Shown here: piece after piece, positions 25,116-34,592 of the stretch
Layout of the letters: every line of letters begins with the position of its first letter
Numbering within the stretch: the first letter of the stretch is position 1
DNA from: Sedimenticola thiotaurini
Lineage (GTDB): Bacteria; Pseudomonadota; Gammaproteobacteria; Chromatiales; Chromatiaceae
NCBI RefSeq assembly: GCF_001007875.1
Contig: NZ_CP011412.1
Coordinates: 1,488,001 to 1,552,000 of the forward strand
Reading direction: 5' to 3'
DNA: 64,000 nt
The notes under the pieces: model-generated
Seen by the model: only the letters and a program-made list of their open reading frames with translations
Told to the model about the DNA's origin: nothing
The model's database searches: none
Translations under genes and position numbers: made by a program

Positions 25116-26378
25116 CTACCGTTGCCCTATATCCAGCTCCGTTTCCGATGCTGGTTCCAGGTTCTCGTCCACGTCGGGATGCATCTCCAGTACCACCGGC
25201 GTGGTACGTACCAGGGGCACGAACTCGGTCTGCTCCTCCACCGGCGGCGCCGAGCGTCGGGACATGCGGTAGAGTCCGAACAGGGCCAGGGTGCCGGTGG
25301 TGGTGGCGGATACCACCGGTAACCCGACCGGCCCGATCAGATCCATGGCGATACCCACCAGTAGCGGCCCGCACAGAGCCCCCACCCCGTAAATCAGCAG
25401 CAGGCTGCGGGTCGCCTCCAGCGCCTGCCCCGGTTTCAGGTGATCATAGGAGTAGGCCACGCTGATACCGTACAGCGAGAACATCAGGCCACCATGCAGA
25501 AAAGCGGAAACGGTCAATCCCGGGTAGTTTCGTATCACGATCAGTGCCGTGACACCCGCCACCACCGCCGTGCAGAGACTGGTGAGCACCAGCACCAGGC
25601 GCCGGTCCAGGCGATCAGAGATATGCCCGATCGGCCACTGCAGAATGGCCCCGCCGAAAATGGTCGCACTCATCAGCATGGCGATCTGCCCATCCCCCAG
25701 CGCCAGCCGTTGGCCGAACACCGGCGTCATACCCCAGAAAGCGCCATTCACCAGCCCGGCAGAGAGAGCCCCGATAAATCCAAAAGGGGTGGCCCGCAAC
25801 AGTTCGGTAAAGCGGGCCGTCACCTCGTTCTCGATGCGGGGTTCATGTACCCGGGTCACGGCCACCGGCACCACGCCCAGGGAGATCAGTATGGCCGCCA
25901 GGGCAAACAGAGTCAGTTCCATGGTGTCACCCGCCAGCAGCAGCATCTGACCAAGACCCAGCGCCACCAGGGTGCTCATCATGTAGAGTGAGAAGATGCG
26001 ACCCCGGGCAGATCCGTCACTCTGCTCATTGAGCCAGCTCTCCACCACCATATAGAGCCCCACCACACAGAGTCCATTGAATACCCGCAACACCAGCCAG
26101 ACCCAGGGATGCACCAGCAAGCCAAAGGCCAGGCTGGTGGCCGCACCCACAGCGGCAAAAGTGGCGAACGATCGGATATGCCCCACGTTACGGATCACCC
26201 GGGGCACCACCAGGGTGCCGATGATGTAGCCGGCGTAGTACCCCCCCATGATGAAGCCGATATCGATATTGCTGAACTGGGCCAGGGTCGCCCGCATACC
26301 CAACAGGGTACCCAGCAGCCCGACCCCTACCAGCAGCAGGCCCAGGCCACTTAACAGTATCAGGATTGTGGGTGTCAT
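25116..26378 (-). CDS. MFS transporter with C-terminal tail (YcaD/YfkF-like)
   Basis: 420 residues from ATG 26378. Twelve helices are visible, with GGYYAGYIIGTLVVPRVIRNVGH between helices 2 and 3 and GHISDRLDRRLVL in the middle loop. VFNGLCVVGLYMVVESWLNEQ is characteristic of the YcaD/TIGR00897-like branch of putative exporters. A roughly 50-residue hydrophilic tail after the last helix (FVPLVRTTPVVLEMHPDVDE) is unusual. The substrate is unknown. It is divergent from the TRAP transporter. Confidence 0.85.
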   Translation of the reverse strand: MTPTILILLSGLGLLLVGVGLLGTLLGMRATLAQFSNIDIGFIMGGYYAGYIIGTLVVPRVIRNVGHIRSFATFAAVGAATSLAFGLLVHPWVWLVLRVFNGLCVVGLYMVVESWLNEQSDGSARGRIFSLYMMSTLVALGLGQMLLLAGDTMELTLFALAAILISLGVVPVAVTRVHEPRIENEVTARFTELLRATPFGFIGALSAGLVNGAFWGMTPVFGQRLALGDGQIAMLMSATIFGGAILQWPIGHISDRLDRRLVLVLTSLCTAVVAGVTALIVIRNYPGLTVSAFLHGGLMFSLYGISVAYSYDHLKPGQALEATRSLLLIYGVGALCGPLLVGIAMDLIGPVGLPVVSATTTGTLALFGLYRMSRRSAPPVEEQTEFVPLVRTTPVVLEMHPDVDENLEPASETELDIGQR

Positions 26379-26711
26379 CAGTAGACCAGTTTGGCAGGCG
26401 TATACAGGACAGCATAAGCCAAACAGTACCGGTTGCCTAACCCAAAAACGCTCATCAATGGCCTTGCTGAGCCGGCTGATCGGGGTCGATCCGGCGCTGG
26501 TGAGACAACCGGTTGCCCACAGCGACACCGGGCGGCGGCGCTATCCATTTCAAATAGCCGTAATAAGTGCGTATTATTGGGGGTTTTTCGGAAACAGCCA
26601 CTGAAAAGGCTCCAAATCACAAACTGCAGTAACTGTTTGAAGAGCCCCTATCGGCGCCCCGACTTTCCAGTCAAAACAGCTCCTGCATACCCGACTGCGC
26701 AGAGGACACCC
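26379..26711. promoter_or_regulatory. 333-bp divergent region with a TAATA/TATTA palindrome
   Basis: The region lies between the MFS gene and dctP-like gene. TAATA (26561-26565) and TATTA (26572-26576) flank a 6-base spacer, in an otherwise GC-rich stretch, followed by GGGGGTTTTT. This could be a regulator half-site pair or a weak terminator. No clear -35/-10 pair is seen. Confidence 0.35.
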
Positions 26712-27743
26712 ATGCGAATGCCTACCAGAAAACTTTTTCAATCTGCGATTCTGGCCCTGCTGCTGCCCGGCTTGTCAGCCGCCGCGGAGGTGGAACTGAA
26801 AATCCACCACTTCCTGCCCCCTTCATCCACCGCCCATAGCCAATTCATCCAACCCTGGGCCGACAAGGTGATGAAGGAGTCCAATGGACGCATCGAAATC
26901 AAGATCTACCCCGCCATGCAACTGGGAGGCAAGCCGCCACAGCTGTTTGACCAGGCACGGGATGGCGTGGCCGATATTGTCTGGACCGTGCCCGGCTACA
27001 CCCGCGGTCGCTTCCCCCTGACCGAGGTGTTCGAACTGCCCTTTGTGGCGGGCACCGCCGAGGCCACCAGTCAGGCGGCCTGGGAGTTCTATCAGCAGCA
27101 CATGCAGGCGGAGTACCGATCGATCCACCCGATCCTGATCCACACCCACGCACCGGGACAGTTCCATATGCGGGACAAGCCGATCCGCACCCTGGAGGAT
27201 CTGCAGGACAGCAAGGTCCGGGCCCCCACCCGTACCATCAACGAGGCGTTGAAACTACTGGGCGCCACGCCGGTCGGCATGCCGGTTCCGGCGGTTCCCC
27301 AGGCCCTCTCCAAGGGCGTGGTGGATGGCACAGTGCTGCCCTATGAAGTGACCCTGCCCCTCAAGGTCCACGAACTGGTCAAATATCACAGTGAATTTGG
27401 TGGGGAACAGGGCATCTACACCACCGTGTTCCTGTTCGGCATGAACAAGGCCCGTTACGACAGCCTGCCGGCGGATCTGAAACAGGTCATCGACAACAAC
27501 TCCGGCCTGGCCCTGGCCAGGCAGATCGGCGCCATCTGGGACCAGGCCGACAACCCGGGCCGGGAGGCCGCCAGGCAGGCCGGCAATCAGTTCAACACCA
27601 TTGAGGGAGAAGAGTTGGAGCGCTGGAAACAGGCAGCCCAACCGGTGGTGGAGAACTGGATCAAGGCGATGGACAAGCGGGGACTGGATGGTCGACAGCT
27701 CTACGAAGAGGCCAAGGCCCTGGTGACCAAGTACAGCCAATAA
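26712..27743 (+). CDS. dctP: TRAP transporter substrate-binding protein
   Basis: 343 residues with signal peptide (about 1-24, ending LSAAAE). The DctP fold is shown by IKIYPAMQLGGKPPQLFDQARDGVADIVW and by the arginine that grips carboxylate substrates in KVRAPTRTINEAL. It is the periplasmic receptor for a carboxylate or related anion carried by the DctQM pair that follows. ATG 26712 is preferred over 26718 because AGAGGA lies 5 bases upstream. The ligand cannot be predicted, and no catabolic gene adjoins the operon. Confidence 0.9.
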   Translation: MRMPTRKLFQSAILALLLPGLSAAAEVELKIHHFLPPSSTAHSQFIQPWADKVMKESNGRIEIKIYPAMQLGGKPPQLFDQARDGVADIVWTVPGYTRGRFPLTEVFELPFVAGTAEATSQAAWEFYQQHMQAEYRSIHPILIHTHAPGQFHMRDKPIRTLEDLQDSKVRAPTRTINEALKLLGATPVGMPVPAVPQALSKGVVDGTVLPYEVTLPLKVHELVKYHSEFGGEQGIYTTVFLFGMNKARYDSLPADLKQVIDNNSGLALARQIGAIWDQADNPGREAARQAGNQFNTIEGEELERWKQAAQPVVENWIKAMDKRGLDGRQLYEEAKALVTKYSQ

Positions 27744-27770
27744 GTTTCGCTGGCCGCCCGGTTTCCCATC

Positions 27771-28283
27771 ATGACCACCATCACCGATAACAGATCCCGC
27801 TCTCCACTGGAAAGGGTGGTATACGGCCTCAGCAACCTGTTCGCCACCGCTGGCGGACTGGTGCTGCTGGGACTGGCCCTGATGACCGTGGCCAGCATTA
27901 TCGGCCGTTACCTGTTCAGTCTGCCGGTACCGGGGGACTTTGAACTGGTCGAGGTCGGTTGTGCCATCGCCGTATTCGCCTTCCTCCCCTACTGCCAACT
28001 GCACAGCGGTAACGTGGTGGTGGATTTTTTCACCCTGCGGGCCCGGGACAGAACCCGCAGCCGTATGGACGCCGTCAGCAGCCTGATCTACGGGCTGATC
28101 GCCGGGCTCCTGACCTGGCGCCTGGCACTGGGTGGCTATGACATGTACCAGTACGGTGAACAGACCATGATCCTGGGACTGTCCCGCTGGTGGGGTTTCA
28201 TCCCTATTGTGGCCTCTCTCGCCCTGCTGACCCTGGTCTGTCTCTACACCGGGGTGCGCCAATGGAGTCATCGTTCCCTATGA
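27771..28283 (+). CDS. dctQ: TRAP transporter small permease
   Basis: 170 residues with four helices. The DctQ signature is present: RYLFSLPVPGDFELVEVGCAIAVFAFLPYCQL, where the conserved E of helix 2 lies. The gene begins 27 bases after dctP and its stop overlaps the dctM start by 4 bases. It works as the membrane scaffold between receptor and large permease. Confidence 0.9.
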   Translation: MTTITDNRSRSPLERVVYGLSNLFATAGGLVLLGLALMTVASIIGRYLFSLPVPGDFELVEVGCAIAVFAFLPYCQLHSGNVVVDFFTLRARDRTRSRMDAVSSLIYGLIAGLLTWRLALGGYDMYQYGEQTMILGLSRWWGFIPIVASLALLTLVCLYTGVRQWSHRSL

Positions 28284-29599
28284 GTGGTATGGAAATTGGT
28301 GCCCTGATGTTTGCGGTACTGCTGTTACTGATCGCACTGCGCATCTCGATCGGGGTGGCCATGCTGCTGGTGGGCATGGTGGGTTATGTGACGCTGTCCG
28401 GCTGGACACCGCTGATCAGCTATCTCAAAACCGCCGCCTACTGGCGTTTCAGCACCTACGATCTCTCCGTGGTTCCGCTGTTTCTGCTCATGGGGCAGTT
28501 CGCCAGCAAGGCCGGCCTGAGTCGTGCCCTGTTCCATACCGCCAGTGTCTGGCTGGGACATCGCCGGGGTGGGATCGCCATGGCGGCCATCGGTGGTTGT
28601 GCCGGCTTCGGTGCCATCTGCGGCTCATCACTGGCCACCGCCGCCACTATTGGTCAGGTGGCGCTGCCGGAACTGAAACGCCACGGCTACTCCGGCAGTC
28701 TGGCGACCGGCGCCCTGGCTGCCGGCGGCACGCTCGGCATCCTGATCCCCCCCTCGGTAATCCTGGTGATCTATGCCATCCTCACCGAGGGCAACATCGC
28801 CACCATGTTTCAGGCAGCCTTCATTCCCGGCTTCCTGGCGGCCCTGGGTTACCTGATAGCGGTCTCGGTCTATGTGCGGCTGGTGCCCGACGCGGGCCCC
28901 GCCGGTCCCGCCAGCAGTTGGCGGGAGAAACTGGCCAGCCTGGCCGATGTGTGGGCGGTCACCGTGATCTTCCTGATCGTGATCGGCGGCATCTATGGCG
29001 GCGCTTTCACACCAACCGAGGGAGCTGCTGTGGGGGCGGTCGCTACCGGTCTGCTGGCATTTTTTCATGGCCATTTGCACTGGGAGGGATTGCGCGAGTG
29101 TCTGCTGGGCACCGCCTCTGCCACCGGCATGATCTTCCTGATCGTGTTTGGCGCCGATGTGTTCAACGCTTTTCTGGCCCTGACCCAGATGCCATCGGAG
29201 GCCGCCAGCCTGATCAGTGACAGTGGCCTGTCACCCTACCTGGTACTGATCGCCATGCTGGTGCTCTACCTGATTTTCGGCTGCGTCATGGACTCCCTCT
29301 CCATGATCCTGCTCACCATTCCGGTGTTCTGGCCGATTCTGATGGGACTCGACTTCGGTATGGATCCGGAGGAGCTGAAGGTCTGGTTCGGCATTATCGC
29401 CCTGATCGTGGTGGAAGTGGGGCTGATCACCCCGCCAGTGGGGATGAATGTGTTCATCATCAACAAGATGGCGGACAATGTGCCGATGATCGAGAGTTTC
29501 AAAGGGGTCGCCCCCTTCCTGATCTCCGACTTTGTCCGCGTTGTGATCCTGATCCTGTTCCCGTCCATCACCCTGCTGTTGCCGCGCCTGTTCAGCTGA
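28280..29599 (+). CDS. dctM: TRAP transporter large permease
   Basis: 439 residues with about 12 helices. Motifs of the family are seen: FLLMGQFASKAGLSRALF, CGSSLATAATIGQVALPELKR, GGTLGILIPPSV and TPPVGMNVFIINKMA. It moves the substrate with Na+ or H+ symport. ATG 28280 overlaps the dctQ stop; an upstream ATG at 28262 would add six residues. No terminator is obvious before the convergent cbpM. Confidence 0.93.
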   Translation: MSGMEIGALMFAVLLLLIALRISIGVAMLLVGMVGYVTLSGWTPLISYLKTAAYWRFSTYDLSVVPLFLLMGQFASKAGLSRALFHTASVWLGHRRGGIAMAAIGGCAGFGAICGSSLATAATIGQVALPELKRHGYSGSLATGALAAGGTLGILIPPSVILVIYAILTEGNIATMFQAAFIPGFLAALGYLIAVSVYVRLVPDAGPAGPASSWREKLASLADVWAVTVIFLIVIGGIYGGAFTPTEGAAVGAVATGLLAFFHGHLHWEGLRECLLGTASATGMIFLIVFGADVFNAFLALTQMPSEAASLISDSGLSPYLVLIAMLVLYLIFGCVMDSLSMILLTIPVFWPILMGLDFGMDPEELKVWFGIIALIVVEVGLITPPVGMNVFIINKMADNVPMIESFKGVAPFLISDFVRVVILILFPSITLLLPRLFS

Positions 29600-29667
29600 G
29601 CCCCTGCCGGGACTGACTCGAGCAGTGGTTCCGGAGCGCTCGGCGTCCGGCGGCTTTCGAGACAGGT

Positions 29668-29988
29668 TCAGCGCAGCCCCTGCTCCAGTATGGACAGGCG
29701 TCGGCGCAGACGGCGCACCTCATCCAACAGCTCCAGGGCCAGAGCGGCACCGGCCAGGTTCACCCCGAGATCCCGTTGCAGCCGCTGCACCTGTTGCACC
29801 CGGCTCAGGCAGTCGCCCGGGAAGCGCCAATGCTGCAGATCATCACCATGGGGTTCGATGATCCCCTGCTCCACCAGCTCCACGATCCACTCCGCATGCA
29901 CCCGGCAGGAACGACTCAGTTCGCCCAGCGTGAGCAGACACTCTTCATTCAGCAACAGGCCGGCCACAATGTCATTTTCCTGTTTCAT
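29668..29988 (-). CDS. cbpM: Chaperone-modulator protein CbpM
   Basis: 106 residues, MerR-like HTH fold. LTLGELSRSCRVHAEWIVELVEQGIIEPHG is typical of CbpM, which binds the J-domain of CbpA and blocks its DnaK activity and DNA binding. A C-terminal coil follows (LDEVRRLRRRLSIL). The start directly abuts the cbpA stop, so the two are one operon. Confidence 0.88.
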   Translation of the reverse strand: MKQENDIVAGLLLNEECLLTLGELSRSCRVHAEWIVELVEQGIIEPHGDDLQHWRFPGDCLSRVQQVQRLQRDLGVNLAGAALALELLDEVRRLRRRLSILEQGLR

Positions 29989-30945
29989 CTATACCCCCAG
30001 TCCGGCACGTGGGTTGAATGCCAGTTCTTGTGCCATTTTACGGTACAGCGCTTGCGCTTTCTCATTGTCCGCCGGCGGCAGGGCGATCTGCAATATGGCG
30101 TACAGATCACCAGGATGGCTGGCGGGTATTCCGCGCCCTTTCAGGCGCAGTTTACGCCCGCCGCTTGAACCGGCGGGAATGGTCACATCGATCACCCCGG
30201 CCGGCGTCGGCAATTTCACCTTGGCGCCCAGCGCCGCCTCCCAGGGCGACACCGGCAGATCGATATAGAGATCCCGTCCGTCGATCCGGAACAGCCGATG
30301 CGGTTTGAACTCGATTTCCAGATAAAGGTCTCCGGCCGGCCCCTGGCCAATGCCGGGAGTTCCCTGGCCGGCCAGACGGATCTGCTGGCCCTGACGGACG
30401 CCCTTGGGTATGCGGACATTCAGAGTCCGCTCCCGGGTAACCACATGTCCCCGTGGATCCAGCTCCGGGGTGCGCAGACTGATGCTGCGAACCGCCCCGG
30501 TGAAGGCGTCTTCCAGATCAATCAATACCTTGGCGTGATGATCCTGGCCCGATGCATGAAACTCGCCCGCCCCATGATGGGCAGTGTGAAAAGCCGAACT
30601 GAAGCCGCGCCCAAACAGGGTCTCGAAGAAGTCGCTGTAATCCGCCGCATCACCACCGGTGAAACCGCCTCCACTGAATTCAAACCCCGCATCCCAGTCC
30701 GGCGGCGGCCGGAAATCCTGCCCCGCTTTCCAGTTGGCCCCCAACTGATCGTAGGCGGCCCGCTTCTCCGGGTCCTTGAGCACCTCGTAGGCTTCACCCA
30801 CCTCCTTGAAGCGGGCCTCGGCATCCGCCTCTTTGCTGACATCCGGATGATACTTTCTCGCCAGCCGACGGTAGGCGCGTTTGATCTCATCCTGAGTCGC
30901 GTCCTTTTTGACACCCATGACCGCATAATAGTCTTTGTATTGCAT
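29989..30945 (-). CDS. cbpA: Curved-DNA-binding J-domain cochaperone CbpA
   Basis: 318 residues. The J-domain (about 4-70) has the DnaK-contacting HPD in YRRLARKYHPDVSK. A Gly/Phe-rich linker (GFEFSGGGFTGGD) leads to the two C-terminal beta-domains, with no zinc-finger region. That layout defines CbpA, a DnaJ paralogue that assists DnaK and binds curved DNA in stationary phase. It is followed at once by its regulator cbpM. Confidence 0.93.
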   Translation of the reverse strand: MQYKDYYAVMGVKKDATQDEIKRAYRRLARKYHPDVSKEADAEARFKEVGEAYEVLKDPEKRAAYDQLGANWKAGQDFRPPPDWDAGFEFSGGGFTGGDAADYSDFFETLFGRGFSSAFHTAHHGAGEFHASGQDHHAKVLIDLEDAFTGAVRSISLRTPELDPRGHVVTRERTLNVRIPKGVRQGQQIRLAGQGTPGIGQGPAGDLYLEIEFKPHRLFRIDGRDLYIDLPVSPWEAALGAKVKLPTPAGVIDVTIPAGSSGGRKLRLKGRGIPASHPGDLYAILQIALPPADNEKAQALYRKMAQELAFNPRAGLGV

Positions 30946-31089
30946 AACTTTTACCTGATTCCGGCGATATTGTTGTGCTACTTAAGATGGGGCTTGGCGG
31001 GTGGATTTTCCAGCTGACCGGGCACCCACGGGACCTACATTAACAGTTAACCGGCCAGGTCCGCCTGGAGAGTTGTCAATCGCTGACCC

Positions 31090-31314
31090 CTAGTGCTGCC
31101 GATCATCCTTTGGCAGGGCGGCCATTCTCCTGTCGTACTCTTCAGGGGTTATTTCACCCGCCACCAAGCGACGCCTGAGGGATTTTTCCAGCTGCGCCCG
31201 ACGCACCGGATTGCGTCCCTTTATCCTGGCCCAGCTGATACCCAACGCGATACTGCCAAGCGCGGTACCCCAGAACACCAGCATTGCCCAAAATCCAAAT
31301 TCAGAAGTATCCAT
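31090..31314 (-). CDS. Small membrane protein with SHOCT domain
   Basis: 74 residues. One N-terminal transmembrane helix (about 9-27, WAMLVFWGTALGSIALGIS) is followed by a SHOCT motif: LRRRLVAGEITPEEYDRRMAAL. SHOCT domains mediate oligomerisation and often sit on small membrane proteins of unknown function. The gene is monocistronic and close to cbpA but separated by 144 bases. Confidence 0.8.
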   Translation of the reverse strand: MDTSEFGFWAMLVFWGTALGSIALGISWARIKGRNPVRRAQLEKSLRRRLVAGEITPEEYDRRMAALPKDDRQH

Positions 31315-31623
31315 GCGCCTATCCGGCAGGGTGAAGTGATCTCTTCCGTGCCATGGTCAACCGGACAAAAGAGACTGATTAGGCCATTCTAGTCCAGTCT
31401 GCTGCCCGGCTGAACCAGATGAAGACAAAAACTCAACTACCGGATTGCAACGACCCCCGCCACCACTGCCGGCCTTTTCGATTTTTTAACCTGTATTCAG
31501 TAAGTTATTGATGCAATCCGGGATAGATAAATAGGCCATCGTCTGATAGCCTTGAGCAGTGGCTCTGCCAGCCCGGGGTATCAACACCACCGGGGAGGCA
31601 TGGACTTATGGGGTGTCGGACCG
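31315..31623. other. 309-bp divergent intergenic region
   Basis: Between the SHOCT gene (leftward) and the LapG-like lipoprotein gene. It should hold promoters for both. The stretch at about 31480-31540 is AT-rich, but I see no promoter or palindrome that I would defend. Confidence 0.35.
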
Positions 31624-32262
31624 ATGATCAACCTGTTTCGTTATCTACTGATTGGCCTGGCCGCCCCCGCGCTGCTGAGCGGCTGCGCCACCCATAAAAT
31701 CCAGCCCCAGAAGATCCAGGCCAAGGTTCACCAGAAACGCCTGCCAGGCGGTCCCGACATCGGGGAACTGGCAGCCATCAATCGCCAATGGAACCGGTTG
31801 ATCAGGTACAAACCGGACAGCAGGGAGGATCACTGGCAATCACCCGCCGAGACCCTGCAACTGGGAACCGGGGATTGCGAGGATATCAGCATCGCCAAGA
31901 TGTTGGATCCGGCCATCCACAACACCATCCCGGCAGACCAGCTGCGGTTGAGTTACGTACACACTCCGACAGGCGTACCCCACATGGTACTGATCATCGG
32001 GGAGGGGCCGGATTCTCTGGTGCTGGACAATCTGTCTGATGAGATCAAACAGCTCAGCGAATCCGGTTACCGACCTGTCTATCAGTTGGATGCCGCTAGA
32101 CAGGTCTATCAAAACAACCAGCCGCTGCAAAGCCACCCCAAGTTCGAAAAGTTTGAGATGATCATCTCCCAGCTGAATCCAGGCCGGGACCATCAAATTC
32201 CCGGCCGGGGAAGCCGCCAACTTGCCGACTCTTCCACACCCTCCGAGCAGACCGGTTATTAA
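31624..32262 (+). CDS. LapG-like transglutaminase-type cysteine protease, lipoprotein
   Basis: 212 residues from ATG 31624; ATG 31600 would add eight. A type II signal peptide ends in LLSG-C21, so the protein is a predicted lipoprotein. The BTLCP (DUF920) catalytic triad is visible: Cys85 in GTGDCEDIS, His120 in VPHMVLII and Asp135 in LVLDNL. The preceding W....AETL matches LapG, which cuts a periplasmic adhesin when LapD is not bound to c-di-GMP. Neither a LapD nor a large adhesin lies nearby, and LapG itself is not usually a lipoprotein. Confidence 0.82.
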   Translation: MINLFRYLLIGLAAPALLSGCATHKIQPQKIQAKVHQKRLPGGPDIGELAAINRQWNRLIRYKPDSREDHWQSPAETLQLGTGDCEDISIAKMLDPAIHNTIPADQLRLSYVHTPTGVPHMVLIIGEGPDSLVLDNLSDEIKQLSESGYRPVYQLDAARQVYQNNQPLQSHPKFEKFEMIISQLNPGRDHQIPGRGSRQLADSSTPSEQTGY

Positions 32263-32305
32263 TTCTCATCGACCGGGTATCAGCGGTTGATTACACTGGA
32301 ACCTG

Positions 32306-32674
32306 ATGAAGATCTTGATACCCCATGTTCCCCCCACCATCACCCGGCAGGCGCTTACCGAGGTGATTCAGGCCGCTTTAAAACCCAGGTGGTACTTTCC
32401 TTTCCATAACGGCCCCGCCGTCACCAAATGCAAGCTGGTCCGTATCCTGGACGTGGACAGTGGCGCGATAGAGTTTCATGGGCTGATCGATATCTATCCC
32501 GACGATAAGGTGAATAAGACCATCAAACGGCTTAATGGAACCACCATTAACGGATTCCGGCTGTCGGTTCGAAAATGGATCGATCGCCCCCAGGTACCGG
32601 ACGGGCAGAGCCGTCTCCCGAACGGCCAGAACCGTTGCAAGCGCCGCAGCCACCTGGAGATCTCAATTTCATAA
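32306..32674 (+). CDS. RRM-like small RNA-binding candidate
   Basis: 122 residues. An RRM-type beta-alpha-beta-beta-alpha-beta order can be traced: KILIPHVPP, then TRQALTEVIQAAL, KLVRILDV, EFHGLIDIYPDD (RNP1-like position), VNKTIKRLNGTTINGFRLSVRKW. The 'LNG..I.GF.L.V' stretch is close to canonical RRM helix 2 and strand 4. The tail is basic (NRCKRRSHLE). The RNP1 aromatic residues are mostly missing, so RNA binding is not assured. It follows the LapG-like gene by 43 bases. Confidence 0.6.
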   Translation: MKILIPHVPPTITRQALTEVIQAALKPRWYFPFHNGPAVTKCKLVRILDVDSGAIEFHGLIDIYPDDKVNKTIKRLNGTTINGFRLSVRKWIDRPQVPDGQSRLPNGQNRCKRRSHLEISIS

Positions 32675-32921
32675 ACAGGCTGAGCAGACCGACCCGTATG
32701 ATTGCTGCCATCGTCGGAACGTTGCCCGATTTCATCCGGATTTCACATTACCTCTTCAGTATCCACCAATCAACCTGTTTCCGGGTTGCTGTGGATCGGC
32801 TGCCCCCGACGGATTAGCGCCGGCGCTGCGAGGAAAGTGTTTCGGCAGCCCCGCGTCACTGCTCTCCAGTTTGAGATATTGCCGGGCTCTGGGGGAGTTG
32901 GCAGGCGAAATCTCCGCAGGA

Positions 32922-32950
32922 TTGACATCTTAATAACCTATCATTATCGT
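32922..32950 (+). promoter_or_regulatory. Sigma-70-like promoter upstream of the FMN reductase-like gene
   Basis: TTGACA at 32922-32927, a 17-base spacer and TATCGT at 32945-32950. The -35 is perfect and the -10 matches four of six positions. Expected transcription start is around 32957. Confidence 0.55.
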
Positions 32951-32962
32951 AGGTTTTTAACA

Positions 32963-32985
32963 GCCCACCGATGGTGGGCGTTTTT
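32963..32985 (+). terminator. Intrinsic terminator-like hairpin in a leader position
   Basis: GCCCACC GAT GGTGGGC (7-bp stem, 3-base loop) at 32963-32979 is followed by G and TTTTT at 32981-32985. It has the shape of a rho-independent terminator. It lies between the promoter at 32922 and the gene start at 33004, so it may attenuate that gene or end transcription from upstream. Confidence 0.6.
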
Positions 32986-33003
32986 AACACCCCAGGAAGA
33001 AGC

Positions 33004-33618
33004 ATGAAAATAACCATTATCAGTGGCAGCCATCGCAACCCCTCCCAAAGCATGAAAGTGGCCCGGCATATGCGCCAGGTTCTGCAAGATTCAGACTACT
33101 GTGACGAGGCAGAGATTTTCAGCCTGGCAGACAATCCGCTGCCCCTGTGGGACCAGCGAATCTGGGAGAACGACCCGGAGTGGAACGAACTTCTGCAGCC
33201 GATGCGCGACCAGTTTGGCAGCAGTGACGGGTTCGTGGTTATCTCCCCCGAGTGGCATGGGCAGGTCCCCTCCGGACTGAAAAACCTGTTTCTCCTCTGT
33301 GGCCATAAAGAAGTGGGACACAAACCGGCGCTGATCGTGACGGTCTCCTCCGGCGATGGCGGCGCCTACCCGGTGGCCGAATTGCGCATGAGCAGCTACA
33401 AAAACAACCGCATCTGCTATATCCCGGAACAGGTCATCGTGCGCCATGTTGAGGGCGTGTTGAACTCCGACCCGGCCGACAACAAGCCGGAGGCGGATGC
33501 CTATTTCAGGGAGCGGATTGAATGGGCCCTCAGCCTGCTCGGTAACTACGCCGCCGCCCTCAAGCCGATCCGCGAAAGCGGTATTACCCAGCACAAAAAG
33601 TTCGCCAATGGTATGTAA
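33004..33618 (+). CDS. NADPH-dependent FMN reductase-like flavodoxin-fold protein
   Basis: 204 residues from ATG 33004, which follows AGGAAGA; upstream in-frame codons run through the hairpin. The fold is shown by IISGSHRNPSQSMKVARHM (FMN phosphate loop) and VVISPEWHGQVPSGLKNLFL (FMN ring contact PEW.G.vp..lKn). The family reduces FMN, azo dyes or quinones with NAD(P)H. 'HKPALIVTVSSGDGGAYPV' also matches the group. It is followed by hemF after 31 bases. Confidence 0.88.
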   Translation: MKITIISGSHRNPSQSMKVARHMRQVLQDSDYCDEAEIFSLADNPLPLWDQRIWENDPEWNELLQPMRDQFGSSDGFVVISPEWHGQVPSGLKNLFLLCGHKEVGHKPALIVTVSSGDGGAYPVAELRMSSYKNNRICYIPEQVIVRHVEGVLNSDPADNKPEADAYFRERIEWALSLLGNYAAALKPIRESGITQHKKFANGM

Positions 33619-33634
33619 CCGGCTATTCCGCTGA

Positions 33635-34576
<942 letters not shown>

Positions 34577-34592
34577 ACAAGGGAAGGGATGG

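Larger units (their letters stand above)
32675..33003. other. 329-bp intergenic region with promoter and intrinsic hairpin
   Basis: The first about 240 bases show nothing clear. From 32922 there is a good promoter, followed by a perfect terminator-like hairpin, and then the start of the FMN reductase-like gene. These are listed separately. Confidence 0.5.

Noticed and set aside
27255-28271. 338-codon leftward frame opposite dctP and dctQ
   Set aside because: It spans two well supported genes on the other strand and has no recognisable domain.
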